Source: a virus. From it: a DNA stretch of 20,035 bases. Under the pieces are notes generated by a model. The model did not search any database and was not told the DNA's origin. It saw only the letters and a program-made list of their open reading frames with translations. Each line of letters starts with the position of its first letter. The stretch's first letter is position 1. The stretch lies in IMG/VR virus record IMGVR_UViG_3300002488_000127, positions 1 to 20,035 of that record. One strand, written 5' to 3'. A program made the position numbers and the translations under genes. Positions 12,001 to 17,040 of the stretch are shown piece by piece.

Positions 12001-14408
12001 TCATCAGCCTCGTACCCTTCACTTACATCACCAATCATCATGTGGGGTGATTGTAAAGTGTGGAGATTACCTTCTTCTAATCTCATCGTTACTACGCCAC
12101 CCGGAGAGAAAATAGTAGTATCAACCGCTGCATTTACCAAATCAGCAGCAATAATATCAGCAATATATGCAGGAGTGAAAGTAAGTGTCCCATTAGTTAC
12201 TGACCCACCAGTAGTAGCAGCACTCAACTCAAATGTAGTGCTATTTGTTATGCTAACAACAAACGCACCTGCTGGTATACCTGTGCCTGAAACACGCATA
12301 CCAACTCGAACATTTGTAGTAGCATCCATTGTTACAGTAGGGTCATTGTTATAGTCGCAAGTCGCATCAGTAAACGAACTACCTGCTGTTTGAAAAGAGC
12401 CAGCAGGTAGTGTTTTTTCTACCATAAGCATTGATACTGTTTTACCCATACTTACACCAGTTACGTCTACTGCGTTATAATGAACTTCAACCATTGGGGC
12501 AAAGTTATGAGTCGATAAAGACGGTACTGAAAGCATCGCTATTCTACTTGTACGAGAGGGACGGAGATGATGAGTTCTCTCAGTCTCATCTACACTAGAA
12601 ACTGAACGTGGCACTGGTCCCTTAAGGAAAAAAGGATACGGGTTAAATCTTTTTTGTGTAAAATTAGTTTTAGTCCCACTACCACCAATGGCTATAATTT
12701 CACGACTGGCCCCACTAAGTCCGTTGTCAACAATTTCAAAGGCCATTGATGAATCTTGTACAGATGCAATTTCCATACTCGCTATTTGGCGGTAATAATC
12801 AACTTCTGAATTAATTGGCATCTGACTTTCTATACCCTTAGTTGAATCATCATAAATAATTTCTACAATGTCAGCAGTGCCTATTTGTTGGTCTACAATT
12901 TCTTCATTTGCTTTAGGAAGCATACGTAGATAGTGATGACCATTGATATGATTATTGATATGACGACCAGAGTGGCCTACTTGGAATGATTCATCTACAG
13001 AGGTAGGCCAAGTAACTGCGAATGGATTATCTGAATCGCTAGTTGTTGTAGCCATACGTGAAGAGTAAGTTATTCCATGTTGTTCAAACGGCCCTTCATC
13101 AAGTATCATTTGTCCAGTGCGATCGATAAGTTGAGTGGCAAGATGAGGTGGTTGATAAGGACGACCTGAGCCATTTTCAATCAATAAATCAGCAGCGACC
13201 ACGACGAAATAATCATCACCAGTAGCGGCACTTCTTGAATGAAGAACAGGTCGTAATCCATCACCAGTAGCACTTGTAACAAAGTCAAGATGTATACTAC
13301 TTACAAGCATTACACCAGTGCTCACGTTGATGTTGTGTAGACGAACACGTTCAGGTGGAGATTGATTTGGTTTCTTGGTTTTACGATTGATTGCACCGGG
13401 ATTAATGAGAAGATTGTAAGGTACGTGAGGTATGCTTCTTGTTGTTGCAGATGCCCCTGCACCTGTGACATTGTCAAATACACTATAATTACCCGAAGAA
13501 TAAGGTGATGTTGTAAAATCAATTGTACCAGTTGTTACCGTATTACCAGTAAGAGCAGTGGCTAAAGTCGCGGCATTAGCAGTTGAGATGGTAATCGTAG
13601 ATAAATTCGAGGCAGATCCAATAGAAGAAATATCATACTCTCCCGCTATGGGATTAATAGGCTCTTCAAATCTGTATAGAAGAGCAGTAGAATCTTGTAC
13701 CAAAGGAGGATTTGCTGATAACATTTCACTTTCAAAACTATTGGATATGTGAAGGCTTTCAATTACACCACGGAATTGACCACCCTTACCTCCAACGTAA
13801 ACATGATTATTAGATTGATTTATTGTAGTACCAAATGGTATTTTTTGTTGAGCCATAATTAATCCATTAACATAAAGACGTATGTAACCTGATTCTACAG
13901 CACCAACAACATGATACAGTGGACGGTGACTTAAGTTAAGAGCAGTGCCATCATCTTTGTTACTGTCAAATCGGTTATACGAATCAGTAATTGCATTATA
14001 ATCAGGGGTAGGGTACACAGTACCACTGTACCCCGCGCTAGTCAACGAAGCAGTAGTTACATGAAATTCTCCAAGTCCACTTGGTGAGTCAAGAGCAACC
14101 GAAAATATTGCAGGGCCGGGGGTGTCTACGGTTCCTATTTGAAGTTTGAATTGGTCATCTTTTGATACAATTACTCCACCACAGTCAGGTGTAACCCAAG
14201 CCTCTACTACTATTGTGTTACGTAAAATATCACCTACGACACTTGGACCACGCTCACCATCCGCTGAGTCACCGATAATATCACCAGCACTTCGATTACC
14301 ACTTGCATCATCATTTCCAACCTTACTATGAAGACCTTGAGGGATAATAACAGAATCAGTTACCCCGTCAAAGAGTAAAGCATGATTTGTCTTGAGTAGT
14401 GCTGGCAT
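1..14408 (-). CDS. Giant virion structural protein (probable tail tip/fibre), 3' end outside window
   Basis: A single reading frame runs from an ATG at 14408 to base 1 without a stop, at least 4,802 codons. I translated it throughout and checked the phase at 10334, 8414, 4175, 830 and base 5. The start follows GAGGT with a 6-base spacer. Residues about 8-250 look like a LamG/concanavalin A-like domain: it opens ALLFDGVTDSVIIP, then has IVVEAWVTP, IRLYVNGLIMAQQ, HVYVGGKGG and LLYRFEEP. Residues about 677-747, 2413-2497 and 3269-3352 carry a repeated beta module (VGMxVSGTGIP...ITNSTTFxL). KRA(I/L)GxVN segments occur near 1432 and 3052. A segment with ELATVIGAAVN lies near 3510-3558. The rest is beta-type sequence rich in Gly, Asn, Thr, Ser, His and aromatics, with no signal peptide, membrane segment or catalytic motif that I recognise. 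Its place directly after the tape measure and hub genes suggests a tail tip, fibre or adhesion component; the function is inferred. The single frame is very secure, the role moderately so. Confidence 0.88.
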   Translation of the reverse strand, partial: MPALLKTNHALLFDGVTDSVIIPQGLHSKVGNDDASGNRSAGDIIGDSADGERGPSVVGDILRNTIVVEAWVTPDCGGVIVSKDDQFKLQIGTVDTPGPAIFSVALDSPSGLGEFHVTTASLTSAGYSGTVYPTPDYNAITDSYNRFDSNKDDGTALNLSHRPLYHVVGAVESGYIRLYVNGLIMAQQKIPFGTTINQSNNHVYVGGKGGQFRGVIESLHISNSFESEMLSANPPLVQDSTALLYRFEEPINPIAGEYDISSIGSASNLSTITISTANAATLATALTGNTVTTGTIDFTTSPYSSGNYSVFDNVTGAGASATTRSIPHVPYNLLINPGAINRKTKKPNQSPPERVRLHNINVSTGVMLVSSIHLDFVTSATGDGLRPVLHSRSAATGDDYFVVVAADLLIENGSGRPYQPPHLATQLIDRTGQMILDEGPFEQHGITYSSRMATTTSDSDNPFAVTWPTSVDESFQVGHSGRHINNHINGHHYLRMLPKANEEIVDQQIGTADIVEIIYDDSTKGIESQMPINSEVDYYRQIASMEIASVQDSSMAFEIVDNGLSGASREIIAIGGSGTKTNFTQKRFNPYPFFLKGPVPRSVSSVDETERTHHLRPSRTSRIAMLSVPSLSTHNFAPMVEVHYNAVDVTGVSMGKTVSMLMVEKTLPAGSFQTAGSSFTDATCDYNNDPTVTMDATTNVRVGMRVSGTGIPAGAFVVSITNSTTFELSAATTGGSVTNGTLTFTPAYIADIIAADLVNAAVDTTIFSPGGVVTMRLEEGNLHTLQSPHMMIGDVSEGYEADDELDEKYTPQNYTTMSDEPRKTPQIVTASHTNSTAHESVFNRLVIEGSKFTKENIATTGVRSVFTDIDSPSDGQFDIGVSRSASPIHEVFDIIDNHIQLESDPYILYIQPSDRNRTMQLRHLIGTRERSKEANSAGIYYMMSKGILRSVSETEAEDGVRFTNFRIQGTTSLANTATASEIGSGSPDSHIIKELDPNAPVVTVTLGGPGQGAFDTKPSFDPSPLSRLPYTTRRGFSVVAQSARIDLHGSTPIQYIEVRPLNNNTPDLESWGTYPFPKKGRLFLKNGASAEYASKNGVAFFFTDGTVGDGKFTLADGQDLGTLKSWCIASGLLPEASGVTGTDNETFSLGEVILGDGHFYIENAAADGSTVNDRMFQSMDDVTHDYQLGTQYASTRALVEIPLFGGQFFENASEGIFPGPDNSLKLHVDATMTAHTWNPSPVGRRYPEKAPADRAARAAYAYAIERDEFSKSSSIMLRAKDVGSTYQLYVRDPDAFPAASTSASSFYNVDNVVVYRQAFLPNGEWILYQNDPASDGYIEFADHDWAYSEGFLATHEVGMQLLVSDGYESERVIPIFSDDETTSSDFEGRSEYYYDQASTKTQGGNVDYGLRQYVSAVEFKAGPTTNPHAARVKSKRAIGRVNAVTPLFNGTNFSGVFTVSLSDEDALLFPEITANVDGSGNIQFETGDKHYRADITLPNGSTESCIYWGRTSATFAHTLVLSGSGSVATSKIANSTIVLETLSSRPTLPNFLTSSHTSYAVGGSVKLMNFSHGSLGGVSALEDIQARNNLNITHSYRPGNSDSWILEYVNSTTLQATPPSGLTTSSKCLQHNTLGFSAKVGDMIYAEPASAVGPLAAGAPIYLGIISNIGESIIEGTSYSTIIVGDMTSIPGINTDVDGDLQAINGAGVTMRLRVGINSVMSTDQDAILNRSWLHPYAQGGLRNGDTIWANMTYNNPHATEGLFAKSRGVLNEAFVCNLFNGGEGALAVSPRDSIPLENFLIGDSCYETAVNYVQHVNKTVELNYTNLGLSNPPTVAYLDPYLASDSHARVLLFDVAHDREFVAFQDLHMQVQSSAKHAEIGWQRYVANADLSTYGTTFNGGSQHPYITQIDVAAGFPSENKWVRTAVRSRFMESAYAHDVANRVASSLLNPVGGSAPTYISPQTYASTGNYTTLYGKAHGHFVHTGYYTGLGFGENTMGDSILPRTEEGVASSYVADTKHSYTRKSRSAEHNLTVALREHRAGTSSASIRDPSTLFDTPDGTRVIPAYLALKGIRSSSLDLTNHSESRLQHLKQWTDMAFTRRLSVDLGEVGVRDGVTDVEAAAREVVRLINQGAAPNGRTHARRPKERYVATDPTWSGTLERSITSEFTLDTINQNVADFSLTGSTFNPAPWWGDDSFESHDKGTHMGYVRAHLGRVVQDSRGREGYSIIIHSTIPGATGRNFCVWLDNSRGQTAYEPEFLIGHGGRYRTFWCMPDEMSGENMHPAPMPLNKDGRPFAPITTLKQYTLPDEAGQRIKSTSDFTDRDDESSDPVNRAMSMVVGSGQSHNTVNTESLEAEGFVTSLVSGLRTGTSATGRVNFGGLVASGIPGFAPDAGPWGFGRKGDKRFPKYYGDVTVTDNAVTVASCGVTANSTQVTFSNVSTSHALVVGMGVSGTGIPSGAKVASITNSTTFQLDIVATANGTVTLTFTPQAPTTYGVHVPASNVKIDNIGNSDLYGFRFVDHRGVGHGIRFLYRRFGEKFALEKTQLPNTINEEVMVYFDDRDVGDGGFTIGRHMHGSGDATGRFDASDSNATHVPWRGNRWRGVPAPNAAYDCEVTYDASAKTLTIQPQAPYNSCPHHDMLGYMGFPLKDGVLQLSDPFNDSTMKGSQGHMYSYTSRTRDTGSGTHVFYGVEGNNFTASHKTDGSAGVTTVTHIFGDGANGEIRALISPAANWTSLVTDELMAAVTTSVINMSEVNSEDGVTFDCTNMYAADGRTFGEWGVRHDAIRIRAYDPNRDIQPLSNFFEATLHKDLGIQAAHVEYGEIASVAVKADGITLPGTSRAATDAKIDAGLRNPCGYIPRTLMQVRTKGKGSNANTLSPILVDSRNNPVDASDWKKNLIGESYTADSGDHILPNISNPTVIITAADVAGSTTMNLAVGEMWYFSHPAGEEGTSVSSKDKVASFGSISPIHYRGATGLVTGANASSNSQTRFDLITVDSNWPGSDPSANAVMQRYDLGSSRATRVKVSEDDEGRGRVTLHGLSRFGVTGKRALGSVNSVPQVFFRGARDSTDHWVPLFFGGGFSGVVLDVNDGTDTDYSSFNTHPYANGPTGCAGIQHANEVLSSHAMIDCNAIMAFFPGTPLVNQHRGATNPPAFNQDNMLSPDLKRGTQTVNAAHPNSAVYTAGVSIQVPSPFLLRFAHPTARYGDAVAGTENKTTYLIYGPGQAFPFTQEVADSSASHNAKEPHPGKAITAGGSWSAVPYGKTAITDATCDTNNTAGSGSSFGGNPKIIQMDNTTNVKVGMTVTGTGIADNSIVTQIDSSTLFRVSEDTTATNTNQTLTFTLNQTFPNHIENDQGHFMPMTSTYQTDRGRFHWRQTLNWEPAIGKPNIGVLYNRPEQGRMYGDMVNPEGPTPAASNMVDFKVLHPTRHGVFMGGGMVANSDWAWHMDGGYHPGGSWMDNQISMNPAHPDGNTLVAKVAASNCSVHPTAFRVAGVLARRVLFGSSGAFQVHTPDTGDIDMEYIVVDGTRCQNGEELATVIGAAVNTFPGAGALKAMGGTFMPSMSNAMRQDRYGWKEFTVTNYRNDGTSEAGSAVDTTADDATQQSRYSYLDVSVASIALGEKVPASGWLRTGTQHKITVASSKENAAPAYAPYHTRVVYTDVSGNHFIRFYIGYNYLTGNKAFENAETWHDIEAGGTVAAGNINIPTVAANDTIYVWTKAGTFSYNNENTSSRDHMTNVHFNGLVDAIDRTRPTGVVGWAGERYSYLNSLLAGSSYAAGLGAWHPSLGFSPYGGSMGCATTLGHLPHLAPMPNSGESIRPDSSTGLVNFPTFNPDAPYEFLGDMSAERQDSSGYQGYKVGYADTSDYNSTPVFYDNDEIVNEMHHPQGTYGRALLVIAYESELPLVAKYDRDGITCTGDWLLAEQQGNKVKAGTTRWDERFHGQDRFVCTANAGPNVEALIASTTSLPTISNITATNGLDAAPFDAEFFLHDEVIGDNYLENATPCRAETGDLFYDLDKSIGSHFSASASAQRNISSDFYANPTNRPSAFFANTAIGKSFWVGDINGYEMYKRAPAKNFNTEHVVWKRMDGGSLSLPAVNARGLGAVPWINRVKSNTEYTMGEKLYGNVRFSFETTNSAMMPILQAQELSHPQLAARHPHELRNILEIPNEELQFEAMNVVDDTGQTHKIEGGSPFGVIIRAFQTAGERLASGLQPANANSGVEPNLKIRLPDPNAIPGNIIVRSGFDRLQAYQNETMGDGGMLHPDLGASHIGHLFDNAIKGPRFGPTMGEVGWEHISEDSAFPDSKRDGWKDATEDNPIQSSYELHDRTLFFHVTKMGHSHTERYPVIYNHASGVVNQSLTVSSFSGTTLTASATVTSTVFDADFGTKEKSDNRRFLRLATATDAVVVSYTAISGATFTGVVGDIDFDQFLLDNPPATSTINISPSYYVPAGSTRFFAARRLRDHAEVSGNSPDMAHTLYFDGDQDTLLHTRYSKPQLTPIPYPRMGHHFVNATMPMLPGHWAHPSYQGLYDRTRSQQTVTRADEDFITLQDNIGINTTSLATSITDKLHPLNPPLRISSLTPTPSGPSDIHGGAFTLMFETKVKYDGYGILASKGTAGDMNKTGGHSIILEAAGNYTLDNHFPDPAEVGAYQIVIQPNVRKQQIAGFHANHSSATSLPNGSAVELTSQQVNLVVGIKYDSERGSAIGGVTLVLAEATLADVRGCEVFINEIILDHDPDHGGQFTNTPPLMTYNPLGVQGNQSPAFTRSTHAYHVGMFDDSTPGRTLHIPWW
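3735..3880 (-). other. Tail-type segment with ELATVIGAAVN in the giant protein
   Basis: Residues about 3510-3558 read SGAFQVHTPDTGDIDMEYIV, then VDGTRCQNGEELATVIGAAVN. The pattern 'beta strand, xDGTxxxxxxELAxxIxxAVN' is common in phage tail and adhesin proteins. A more complete example appears in the neighbouring 425-residue hub-like protein (residues about 112-240). It is reported as a local pattern only; domain limits are uncertain. Confidence 0.35.
4351..4605 (-). repeat. Beta module copy C in the giant protein (VGMTVTGTGIA)
   Basis: This copy begins ITDATCDTNNTAGSGSS, has NVKVGMTVTGTGIADNSIV, then TQIDSSTLFRVSEDTTATN, and ends QTLTFTLN. Its DATCD lead-in matches copy A at both protein and codon level (ACTGATGCxACTTGCGA). 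It differs in the core, where IADNS replaces IPAGA. It is the most diverged of the three copies inside the giant protein. Confidence 0.7.
6918..7170 (-). repeat. Beta module copy B in the giant protein (VGMGVSGTGIP)
   Basis: This copy begins around VTVTDNAVTVASCGVTA and contains LVVGMGVSGTGIPSGAKVAS followed directly by ITNSTTFQLDIVATANGTV and LTFTPQAP. It shares VSGTGIP and ITNSTTF with copy A word for word and has the same trailing LTFTP strand. The lead-in is different from that of copies A and C. Confidence 0.75.
12167..12381 (-). repeat. Beta module copy A in the giant protein (VGMRVSGTGIP)
   Basis: About 71 residues start FTDATCDYNNDPTVTMDA, continue with VRVGMRVSGTGIPAGAFVVS and ITNSTTFELSAATTGG, and end in GTLTFTPA. 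The pattern (VGM-V-GTGIP, six or seven residues, then a strand with TTFxLS) recurs at two other places in this protein and at the N terminus of the tail tube protein. It looks like a small domain inserted into a larger one, because the flanking sequence reads as one continuous beta-rich region. Confidence 0.75.
13660..14387 (-). other. LamG/concanavalin A-like domain at N terminus of the giant protein
   Basis: Residues about 8-250 of the giant protein show the layout of a Laminin_G_3-type jelly roll. It begins with a strand like LLFDGVTDSVIIP, followed by TIVVEAWVTP and the KDDQFKLQIG strand. Then come HVVGAVESGYIRLYVNGLI (the usual 'vdGxxxxxxx' hairpin), NNHVYVGGKGGQFRGVIESLHIS and finally LLYRFEEP. 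Such domains in viral tail proteins usually bind carbohydrate or serve as fibre scaffold. No ligand can be deduced here. Confidence 0.7.
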
Positions 14409-14414
14409 TTCAAG

Positions 14415-14419
14415 ACCTC
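14415..14419 (-). promoter_or_regulatory. Shine-Dalgarno site of the giant gene
   Basis: GAGGT sits 6 bases before the ATG at 14408 and overlaps the TGA stop of the upstream gene (14420-14418). This supports ATG 14408 as the start and suggests coupling to translation of the gene before it. Confidence 0.75.
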
Positions 14420-15695
14420 AGAATATCATATCAATCGGTAGGAATGTGAGTGTAAAACGATAAACGGCCTCACCAGCGTCATAACCGATTTCTAAATTCT
14501 TTACAGTGCCTTGAATTCCAGTATAATTATCCGTTGTACTAAATTCAACATCAGCGGACAAATCATTAGCGTCTGAGCCTTTTTCACCTTTTCTTTTATA
14601 ACCAGTGGGTACAAAGAAATTACGAGCAGTATACAATTGACCATCGGGCGCTTGAATCATAGAATTGTATGGAATTTGAAGTCCTATAGGATAATCACCA
14701 CTTCTTTGCGCTGGATCTAAAATTTCACTAGGATCGCTACCAGTCGAACCAAAAGCGGAAGCGGTAGCACCTGCCATTCTCATGAGCACAGGTAGTCCTA
14801 AAGAGGCGACAGTGCTTAATTTAGCAGAGCCACCACGGATAGTATTATGCAGAATACCATATAAGTCCTGTACTTTATCTCCAGCGGATTTTCTATTAGA
14901 ACCAGTAGACGTTACGGGGTCTGAACCAAAAGACGTAGTTTTAGACTCAGCGGCAAACGATGTATTTTCAAAATTACGTACAACACCATCAGCGGCGTAT
15001 GCACCAGCAGTAACAGCAGTAAAAACAACTTTTTCATTATTACCTGCTGTTCTACTTGTGTTGGAAGAATCAGCAAGAGTAGTAGTAAATTTAGTGGTTA
15101 AAGCAACACTACTTATTGATTGATTCGCCATTAGATGTTGAATAGATGCAGCGACCTGAGCATTTGTTGCATAACCACCAGCGCCATTTCCACCTCGAAT
15201 TAACCAAGATGTTCCAGAACTACCACCGACTTGAAGATATGCATTATTACTCGCACCAAAAGCCACTCCACCTCCAGTACCGTTTGTGGCAAAATCATCT
15301 ATCACTAGGAAAATAACGAGGGCATCATCCTTGTCTCTAAGTTCATATATAGTAGCGGGAGCAAGACCAGTGTTACCAGTCATAGTTTGCACATCTGGTA
15401 CTGTTTGCCCAAAGGTGTTATTATTTTGAATTCCAAAATCAATTTCACCTACACCCGCTGTTCCGGGGATTGCTGCTGCTGAAACGGTATCATCAACGAA
15501 CACTCCATCAATAACAATAACAGAGTTGGACATGTTCAAATCCATACCAAATCTCCTACCACCACTAAAAGGAACAGGGCTACCGCCTGTCTTACGTTCA
15601 ACACTCATACCAATACGAGTGGCATCAAGACGGATTGCTGTCTTCTCATCATCGTCAAGAATAAGACGTATAGGAGTTGCATAACCACTAGACAT
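14418..15695 (-). CDS. Probable distal tail/hub (baseplate) protein, 425 residues
   Basis: I recognise this protein by position and style rather than by a diagnostic motif. It lies between the tape measure gene and the giant tail protein, where distal tail or hub proteins are usually encoded. The N-terminal part has IRLILDDDEKTAIRLDATRI and FGMDLNMSNSVIVIDGVFVD. The C terminus, GIQGTVKNLEIGYDAGEAVY then RFTLTFLPIDMIF, has the alternating strand pattern seen at the ends of tail hub and adaptor proteins, which read 'G.v.s......g...Y.f.l.F'. Residues about 112-240 look like an inserted beta module: ATIYELRDKDD, FLVIDDFATNGTGGG, ATNAQVAASIQHLMA, VVFTAVTAGAYAADG. The start has a strong GGGAGGTT site 6 bases upstream. 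The TGA stop is 9 bases from the next start. No enzymatic motif or membrane segment is seen. The tail assignment is likely; the exact subunit is uncertain. Confidence 0.8.
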   Translation of the reverse strand: MSSGYATPIRLILDDDEKTAIRLDATRIGMSVERKTGGSPVPFSGGRRFGMDLNMSNSVIVIDGVFVDDTVSAAAIPGTAGVGEIDFGIQNNNTFGQTVPDVQTMTGNTGLAPATIYELRDKDDALVIFLVIDDFATNGTGGGVAFGASNNAYLQVGGSSGTSWLIRGGNGAGGYATNAQVAASIQHLMANQSISSVALTTKFTTTLADSSNTSRTAGNNEKVVFTAVTAGAYAADGVVRNFENTSFAAESKTTSFGSDPVTSTGSNRKSAGDKVQDLYGILHNTIRGGSAKLSTVASLGLPVLMRMAGATASAFGSTGSDPSEILDPAQRSGDYPIGLQIPYNSMIQAPDGQLYTARNFFVPTGYKRKGEKGSDANDLSADVEFSTTDNYTGIQGTVKNLEIGYDAGEAVYRFTLTFLPIDMIF

Positions 15696-15697
15696 GA

Positions 15698-16741
15698 TTA
15701 GAACCTCCCAGTCATGGTGCTTCCACCCAATTTTCTCGATACTTCTTGTTGAATCATATTTCCAATCTGACGGGCAAGTTCTCGTTTGTCTGTGCGATCG
15801 GTGATGCCATTAAGATTCATTGCAATATTTACAGCAGTGCCAGCACCGCCTTCCGATGCTTTTTCGACAGCCCCAACAACTGCCTGACCCGGTGCTGCTA
15901 TTGTGCCTACAATTTTATCATGGGCTTTATCGATTTTGTGTACTATTGGTTTTATGTATTGAACATACAATTCTCTAACTCGATTTACAAATGCTTCAAA
16001 ATTTTCTTTTGCACCATCAAAGAAATTTGATAAGGATGTTTTTATTGGATTCATAAAATTATTGAAAACAGTCTTTATTCTTTCAACGAGAACATCCCAA
16101 TCTTCTTTTATCCCAGTAAATCTATCTCTTACTTTTTGCTTTAATTCATCCCATATAGTTAAAAATCTAGTTCTATAAGTCTCAACCATACTCAGAATTT
16201 TTTCCTTAAAAATTTCTTTTACTTTATCTAATTTATTTGATGCGACTTCTTTTAGTTGCTCCCATATCGGTACAACAACAGCACTCCAAAGATCTTTTAT
16301 TGCTGTCCAAGTGGTTGAAATTCCATTTATCAATCCACCTCCTTCTCCAAAGAAAGCATTCCATATTGTTTTGAATGTATCAACAATTGGAACTACAACA
16401 TTATCCCATGCTGATTTTACAAAGCCCCAAGCCCCTTCGGCAGTAATTTTTAACTGTTCCCATATCGGAACAACAATATTATTCCATGCGTCAGTTATAC
16501 CTTGCCATGCATTAGTTGCAACTTCTTTGATTGTGTTCCATATTGGGATTAAATTCTCATCTATGAAAGCCTTGAGTTGTTCATATTTTTCTTTGATTGT
16601 TTCGTATATAGAAATAAAAGCCTCTTTTACAACAGTCATTGAACTACTAAATACAGAGCCAAGAGAACTAAACGTAGAGGACACTCCTTGAGAGATAGTG
16701 CTTAGAGTGCTAATGCTGTTAGCAAGTTGTGCAACACCCAT
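15698..16741 (-). CDS. Tape measure protein, short form (347 residues)
   Basis: This protein would set tail length and be threaded inside the tube. It is long-helical with regularly spaced tryptophans: PIWNTIKE, PIWEQLKI, PIVDTFKT and PIWEQLKE with prolines at residues 66, 92, 118 and 158, so a 26-residue repeat with one 40-residue interval. The C terminus (about 303-340) reads AVNIAMNLNGITDRTDKREL then ARQIGNMIQQEVSRKLGG, which is typical of tape measure C-termini. There is no clear membrane segment and no peptidase or lysozyme domain. At 347 residues it is short for the family (often 600-2,000). At the usual roughly 1.5 angstrom per residue it predicts a tail of about 50 nm. The ATG overlaps the stop of the frameshifted chaperone (TAATG) and is preceded by GGGAGGA at 6 bases. 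Confidence 0.88.
   Translation of the reverse strand: MGVAQLANSISTLSTISQGVSSTFSSLGSVFSSSMTVVKEAFISIYETIKEKYEQLKAFIDENLIPIWNTIKEVATNAWQGITDAWNNIVVPIWEQLKITAEGAWGFVKSAWDNVVVPIVDTFKTIWNAFFGEGGGLINGISTTWTAIKDLWSAVVVPIWEQLKEVASNKLDKVKEIFKEKILSMVETYRTRFLTIWDELKQKVRDRFTGIKEDWDVLVERIKTVFNNFMNPIKTSLSNFFDGAKENFEAFVNRVRELYVQYIKPIVHKIDKAHDKIVGTIAAPGQAVVGAVEKASEGGAGTAVNIAMNLNGITDRTDKRELARQIGNMIQQEVSRKLGGSTMTGRF
15702..15709 (-). promoter_or_regulatory. Shine-Dalgarno site of the hub-like gene
   Basis: GGGAGGTT lies 6 bases before the ATG at 15695, inside the last codons of the tape measure gene. The tape measure stop TAA (15700-15698) falls within the spacer. This fixes the start and implies coupled translation. 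Confidence 0.8.
16262..16484 (-). repeat. Near-identical DNA repeat encoding PIW segments of the tape measure
   Basis: Plus-strand text CCCATATCGGTACAACAAC near 16262 and CCCATATCGGAACAACAAT near 16460 differ at only two positions. Both encode VVPIWEQ of the 26-residue tape measure repeat. The similarity at DNA level points to fairly recent duplication or recombination between repeats. Confidence 0.6.
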
Positions 16742-17040
16742 TAGAAGTCCTCCCTGTCTAAGAACGAGTAGTCAACCTTCACTGTCTCGCGCCCCCCACT
16801 CTTTGCTTCTTGACGCTGTTGCTTATTCGCTTTTTCCTCTTGACCAATACCAACAAGGGTCCATACAAGCGAGCGACGAAATGTTTCAGGGTGCATATCA
16901 TCCACTTCCTTTAATGAAATTCCAAAATGCTTCGCTATCATATAACTCCACAACTCCAGTTGCATTACGATGTCTTGGGCTGATGTAACAGTCTTTCGAG
17001 ATAGAAAATCTTCTACTTCTCGCTGTCGCCCTTCGTAAAC
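16741..17040 (-). CDS. Frameshift-dependent T-like extension of the tail-assembly chaperone (99 residues)
   Basis: This -1 frame is open from the G7 run at 17046-17040 to a TAA at 16743-16741. After the shift it reads VYEGRQREVEDFLSRKTVTS and continues through MQLELWSYMIAKHFGISLKE to VDYSFLDREDF. An internal ATG at 16965 would give 74 residues, but it lacks a Shine-Dalgarno sequence and would drop 25 plausible coding residues. The reading as an extension of the chaperone is therefore preferred. Joined to the first 115 residues of the upstream gene, the product is 214 residues. In lambda and many other long-tailed phages the equivalent G-T fusion binds both tape measure and tail tube subunits. 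This gene's place immediately before the tape measure, overlapping it as TAATG, agrees with that role. The sequence itself is not one I recognise. Confidence 0.8.
   Translation of the reverse strand, partial: VYEGRQREVEDFLSRKTVTSAQDIVMQLELWSYMIAKHFGISLKEVDDMHPETFRRSLVWTLVGIGQEEKANKQQRQEAKSGGRETVKVDYSFLDREDF
16748..16754 (-). promoter_or_regulatory. Shine-Dalgarno site of the tape measure gene
   Basis: GGGAGGA is placed 6 bases before ATG 16741, inside the final codons of the frameshifted T-like reading frame. It supports this start over later in-frame methionines. Confidence 0.75.

Noticed and set aside
1-14408. Diversity-generating retroelement acting on the giant adhesin
   Set aside because: No reverse transcriptase, template repeat or nearby variable repeat is visible, and the C terminus where a variable region would be expected is outside the window.
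14782-15123. 113-residue plus-strand open frame opposite the hub-like gene
   Set aside because: It is the antisense image of a well supported minus-strand gene, with no start signal of its own.
16311-16691. 126-residue plus-strand open frame opposite the tape measure gene
   Set aside because: Antisense shadow of the repeated PIW segments; no ribosome binding site and no recognisable protein features.
16791-16799. Second G6 run near the end of the T-like frame as another frameshift site
   Set aside because: Slipping here would not reach a long open frame, and the tape measure gene already has its own start and Shine-Dalgarno site just downstream.
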